DNA of 60,127 bases from a bacterium (GTDB lineage Bacteria > Bacillota > Clostridia > Oscillospirales > Oscillospiraceae). The notes below the pieces were generated by a model. That model was not told the DNA's origin and did no database searches. It saw nothing but the letters and a program-made list of their open reading frames with translations. The stretch spans positions 1 through 60,127 of the forward strand of contig SFVC01000011.1 of the NCBI GenBank assembly GCA_004560375.1. The letters are read 5' to 3'. Made by a program: the position numbers and the translations under genes. Below, piece by piece: positions 56,898 through 60,127 of this stretch. The stretch's first letter is position 1. Every line of letters starts with the position of its first letter.

Positions 56898-58061
56898 TCA
56901 GATCACCCGCATCCGGATCACGCCGGGCACCTTGCGGATGTGCTCAATGCCCTTCTCCCCCACGGGGGAGCCGGCGTCCACCATGGTGTAGGCGTACTCC
57001 CCCTTGGACTTGTTGGTCATGTTTTCCACGTTCACCCCGTCCTCGCCCAACTGGGTGGTGATCTGGGCGATGACGGCGGGGACATTCCGGTGGATGACGC
57101 ACAGGCGCTGCACGCCGGAACGTTCCATGGCCACGTTGGGGAAATTGACGGAGTTCTTGATGTTGCCGTTCTCCAGGAAGTCCCGGAGCTGGTCGGCGGC
57201 CATCACCGCGCAGTTGTCCTCGCTCTCCGGGGTGGAGGCCCCCAGGTGGGGCAGGGCCACCACATGAGGGGCGGCCACCAGCTTGTTGTCGGGGAAGTCG
57301 GTGGCGTAGCAGGCCACCTTGCCGGATTCCAGGGCGGCGATGAGGTCGCCGTCGTTTACCAGGCCGCCCCGGGCCAGGTTGATGAGGCGCACCCCGTCCT
57401 TCATCTTGGCGATGGCGGCGGCGTTGATGGTGTCCTTAGTGGCGTCCATATAGGGCAGGTGGAGGGTCACGTAGTCGGAATTGGCGTACAGCGTGTCCAG
57501 CTCCTTCACCACCTTGATGTGGCGATCCAGCCGCAGGGCGGCGTCCACTGACAGGTAGGGATCGTAGCCATATACCTCCATGCCCAGGGACAGGGCGATG
57601 TTGGCCACCAGCGCGCCGATGGCCCCCAGGCCCACCACGCCCAGGGTCTTGCGGTAGAGCTCCGGGCCCACGAAGGCGGACTTGCCCTTCTCCACCACGT
57701 CGGCCACCTCCACGCCGGAGGCGGCCTGGGCCTTCACCCACTCCGCGCCGCCCACCACGTCCCGGGAGGCCAGCAGCATGGCGCAGATCACCAGCTCTTT
57801 CACGGCGTTGGCGTTGGCGCCGGGGGTGTTGAACACCACGATGCCCGCCTCGGAGCACTTGTCGATGGGGATGTTGTTCACCCCGGCCCCGGCCCGGGCG
57901 ATGCCCAGCAGGTTGGCGGGGAAGTCGTAGTCGTGGAGCTTGGCGGAGCGGACGAGGATGCCTTCCTCGTTGTCCACGCCGTCGCCCACAGCGTAGCTGT
58001 CCGCGGGCAGGCGCTCCAGGCCCACCGCGGCGATTTTGTTCATGGTTTTGATGTTATACAT
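56898..58061 (-). CDS. serA: D-3-phosphoglycerate dehydrogenase
   Basis: The 387-residue enzyme has the substrate/NAD architecture of SerA: GVNNIPID near the substrate site, the NAD motif VVGLGAIGALVA, and the catalytic Arg-Glu-His set in LINLARGG, ATDFP and LPHLGAST. A C-terminal ACT domain (IHRNVPAVIAQITTQLGEDGV) may give serine feedback. It oxidises 3-phosphoglycerate to 3-phosphohydroxypyruvate. It follows serC by 27 bases in one operon. Confidence 0.94.
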   Translation of the reverse strand: MYNIKTMNKIAAVGLERLPADSYAVGDGVDNEEGILVRSAKLHDYDFPANLLGIARAGAGVNNIPIDKCSEAGIVVFNTPGANANAVKELVICAMLLASRDVVGGAEWVKAQAASGVEVADVVEKGKSAFVGPELYRKTLGVVGLGAIGALVANIALSLGMEVYGYDPYLSVDAALRLDRHIKVVKELDTLYANSDYVTLHLPYMDATKDTINAAAIAKMKDGVRLINLARGGLVNDGDLIAALESGKVACYATDFPDNKLVAAPHVVALPHLGASTPESEDNCAVMAADQLRDFLENGNIKNSVNFPNVAMERSGVQRLCVIHRNVPAVIAQITTQLGEDGVNVENMTNKSKGEYAYTMVDAGSPVGEKGIEHIRKVPGVIRMRVI

Positions 58062-58088
58062 GGTGGTTCACCTCATTAAGATGGGTTT

Positions 58089-59174
58089 TTAATTGGCCTT
58101 GTCGAAGGCCTTGATGAAGTCCGCCAGCTTTTCCACGCCCTCCACGGGCATGGCGTTGTAGATGGACGCCCGCATACCGCCCACGTTGCGGTGGCCCTTC
58201 AGGTTGGTGAAGCCCGCCTCGGTGGCCTCCTTGACGAACTTGGCGTCCAGCTCCTCGCTGGCGGAGCGGAAGGTGACGTTCATATCCGACCGGCTGGCCT
58301 TCTCCGCCGCGCAGGTGAACAGCTTGGAGTCGTCCAGCACGCTGTACAGCAGCTGGGCCTTGCTGTGCTTGATCTTCTCCATACCTTCCACGCCGCCCTT
58401 GGAGTCCAGCCACTCCAGCACCAGCCCCAGCATATAGATACACCAGCAGGGGGGCGTGTTGTACATGGAGTCCTTGTCGATCATGGTCTTGTAGTTCATC
58501 ATCAGCGGGGTATAGGGCAGCTCGTGGCCCGCCAGATCCTCCCGAACGATGGCGATGGTGAGGCCCGCCGGGGCCAGGTTCTTCTGGGCGCCGCCGAAGA
58601 TGACGCCGTACTTGGACACGTCCACCGGCCGGGACAGGAAGTCGGAGGACATATCGCACACGATGGGCACGTCGCCGGTGTCGGGCACGTACTGCCACTC
58701 GGTGCCGTAGATGGTGTTGTTGGCGCAGTAGTAGAAGTAGCTGGCCTCGGGATCCAGCTTGAGCTGATCCTGCTGGGGGATATAGGTGTGGTTTTTGTCC
58801 TCGCTGGAGGCGGCCAGATTGATGGCGCCGTACTTCTTGGCCTCCTTATAGGCGATGTTGGCGAAGTTGCCGGTGACGGCGTAATCCGCCTTACCGGTCT
58901 TACCGATGAGGTTCAGCGGCACCATGGAGAACTGGCCGGAGGCCCCGCCCTGCAAAAACAGCACCTTATAGTTGTCGGGCACGTGGAACAGGCGGATGAA
59001 GTTGGCCTTGGTGTCGTCAAAGATCTTCTGGAACACCTTGGAGCGGTGGCTCATCTCCATCACGGACATACCGGAGCCCTGATAGTTGGTGATTTCGCTC
59101 CCCGCCCGCTCCAGCACCTCCAGGGGCAGCATGGACGGGCCGGCCGAAAAGTTGTAGACGCGCTGAGTTCCCAT
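58089..59174 (-). CDS. serC: Phosphoserine aminotransferase
   Basis: The 361-residue PLP enzyme begins MGTQRVYNFSAGPSMLP, the usual SerC opening. Family segments include NYQGSGMSVMEMSHRSK and FGGAQKNLAPAGL with the PLP Lys. It converts 3-phosphohydroxypyruvate and glutamate to phosphoserine. GAGGAGG precedes the ATG. It is the first gene of the serine operon; serB is not in the window. Confidence 0.95.
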   Translation of the reverse strand: MGTQRVYNFSAGPSMLPLEVLERAGSEITNYQGSGMSVMEMSHRSKVFQKIFDDTKANFIRLFHVPDNYKVLFLQGGASGQFSMVPLNLIGKTGKADYAVTGNFANIAYKEAKKYGAINLAASSEDKNHTYIPQQDQLKLDPEASYFYYCANNTIYGTEWQYVPDTGDVPIVCDMSSDFLSRPVDVSKYGVIFGGAQKNLAPAGLTIAIVREDLAGHELPYTPLMMNYKTMIDKDSMYNTPPCWCIYMLGLVLEWLDSKGGVEGMEKIKHSKAQLLYSVLDDSKLFTCAAEKASRSDMNVTFRSASEELDAKFVKEATEAGFTNLKGHRNVGGMRASIYNAMPVEGVEKLADFIKAFDKAN

Positions 59175-59228
59175 GGTGACATCCTCCTCTTAATCCGCTG
59201 AAATTTACTGCTTTAGCGTATTGTACAT

Positions 59229-59258
59229 ATTATATGGTTTTTTCTCCCTGTTTGTCAA
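59229..59258 (-). promoter_or_regulatory. Promoter of serC-serA
   Basis: On the minus strand TTGACA (59258-59253), 18 bases and TATAAT (59234-59229) are consensus hexamers. Confidence 0.75.
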
Positions 59259-59450
59259 TAACCAGATAGGCCAAAAAACCCCGTCACCCCCGCTCCACAG
59301 CCGTGAAAAAAGGCGAGGGCAAGCCCCCGATCCCCGCTGTTTGATACTAATCCGCCCCGCCGCCGCATATACATCTGCCAGTGAGGGCGCCGGGCGGGAG
59401 CAGGTCCAGGGGCCCCGCACAGCTCAACAGCTCAGTGGGGAGTGTTGTCA

Positions 59451-59699
59451 GTGAAGGGTAACATGGAGGAGCGCGCGCAGGAGCTGGCGCTGTACATTAT
59501 TGAGAACAAGGCCACGGTACGCGGCGCCGCTAACCGGTTTGGCATCAGCAAATCCACGGTGCACAAGGATCTGAGCGAACGCCTGCCCGCCGTCAACCGG
59601 GGACTGTATCAGCAGGTCAAAGAGATCCTCAACGAGAACAAGGCGGAGCGCCATATCCGGGGCGGAATCGCCACCAGGAAGAAATACAAGGGGGAGTAG
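59451..59699 (+). CDS. spoIIID: Sporulation transcriptional regulator SpoIIID
   Basis: The GTG at 59451 fits homologues, which begin with a short segment before EERA, and gives 82 residues. An alternative GTG at 59442 and ATG at 59463 exist in frame. The protein is a single helix-turn-helix (TVRGAANRFGISKSTVHKDLSERLP) with a basic tail (RHIRGGIATRKKYKG) that also contacts DNA. SpoIIID controls mother-cell genes during sporulation. I see no clear sigma-E promoter in the 190 bases upstream. Confidence 0.93.
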   Translation: MKGNMEERAQELALYIIENKATVRGAANRFGISKSTVHKDLSERLPAVNRGLYQQVKEILNENKAERHIRGGIATRKKYKGE

Positions 59700-59819
59700 G
59701 AGACGCCGGGGGGAGGGTCGATCAGGGCCTTCCCCCGCCGCGTTTGAGGGGAGGGCAGAGCGGTGGAGACGGCCAGATGGAAGGGGTTCGGCGCGGGATA
59801 AAATTTCTGATATTTGTGC

Positions 59820-59848
59820 TTGACATTCTCGGATCCTTGTGGTATAGT
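59820..59848 (+). promoter_or_regulatory. tRNA-Ala promoter
   Basis: TTGACA (59820-59825), 17 bases and TATAGT (59843-59848) precede the tRNA. The preceding 120 bases after spoIIID contain nothing else recognisable. Confidence 0.75.
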
Positions 59849-59902
59849 AAGCATCGTTGAGCGGACGGGCAGTTAAAATTGTCTGGGTTTATGGAGACAT
59901 CT

Positions 59903-59978
<76 letters not shown>

Positions 59979-60003
59979 AGTCTCGTTGACAAACGAGATG
60001 CAG

Positions 60004-60037
60004 GCAAAAATCCCGCACTTCGGTGCGGGATTTTTGC
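60004..60037. terminator. Terminator of the tRNA-Ala transcript
   Basis: A 15-bp stem with a TTCG loop (60019-60022), A- and T-runs included. The last 90 bases of the window are AT-rich with no feature seen. Confidence 0.93.
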
Positions 60038-60127
60038 TCTAAATCAGCAGAAACGCAGAAAGAAAAGAATAATTTTCGGTCATTTCAAAATTTTGGGTGC
60101 GTAAAATAAAAATAACGCGCCGGAGAT

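Overview
The window looks like chromosome of a high-GC, spore-forming Clostridia bacterium, most likely an Oscillospiraceae/Flavonifractor-type gut anaerobe. The support is spoVT and spoIIID, a SpoIIQ-like LytM protein, SLH surface proteins, strictly anaerobic redox genes, strong AGGAGG ribosome sites, tightly packed operons with palindromic terminators, and low GC only in promoters. The genus is inference.

Layout. (1) 1-11.8 kb is an acyl-compound uptake and degradation locus. An acyl-CoA dehydrogenase (cut by the window edge) and a MaoC hydratase read left. A KAS III-like enzyme, a complete Liv-type ABC importer, a CoA-transferase, three alpha/beta hydrolases and a TetR regulator read right. 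Two identical 16-bp dyads sit just downstream of the -10 boxes of two near-consensus divergent promoters, so one repressor probably controls both arms. (2) 11.9-13.9 kb holds an HU-like protein and a secreted L,D-transpeptidase. (3) 13.9-18.1 kb is a thiol-redox operon: two thioredoxins, thioredoxin reductase, DsrE, a CoA-binding protein, DUF6132, CcdA and a TlpA-type thioredoxin. (4) 18.1-24.9 kb has a Crp/Fnr regulator divergent from a ferredoxin-like protein, a radical SAM/UDG-like DNA-repair pair, spoVT, a small secreted protein, ferritin and a LytM protein. (5) 25-31.4 kb has recG, a TetM-like GTPase fused to a Rae1/YacP-type NYN nuclease, and a 1.65-kb element (structured leader, HNH nuclease, two small genes) bounded by 61-bp direct repeats that duplicate the 3' end of the next gene. 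(6) 31.4-38.1 kb has an SGNH lipoprotein, ThrE exporter, a candidate type I toxin-antitoxin and a 1,304-aa SLH protein. (7) 38.1-46.6 kb has ftsH, rlmB, a degenerate P-type-ATPase-like protein, and an ABC importer with its Crp/Fnr regulator. (8) 46.7-60.1 kb has an LCP enzyme, LysM nucleotidase, prfB, cysteine desulfurase, MATE pump, a Cys/His-repeat secreted protein, an Agr-like two-component system, serC-serA, spoIIID and tRNA-Ala(GGC).

The most unusual items are the GTPase-NYN fusion (two ribosome A-site activities on one chain), the HNH element with its hairpin-rich leader, the convergent toxin/antisense-RNA module too short for ordinary gene calling, and the dyad-controlled acyl-degradation locus whose KAS III-like enzyme appears to have a Cys-His-His rather than Cys-His-Asn active site. 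All functional calls are from reading the sequence; no searches were run.
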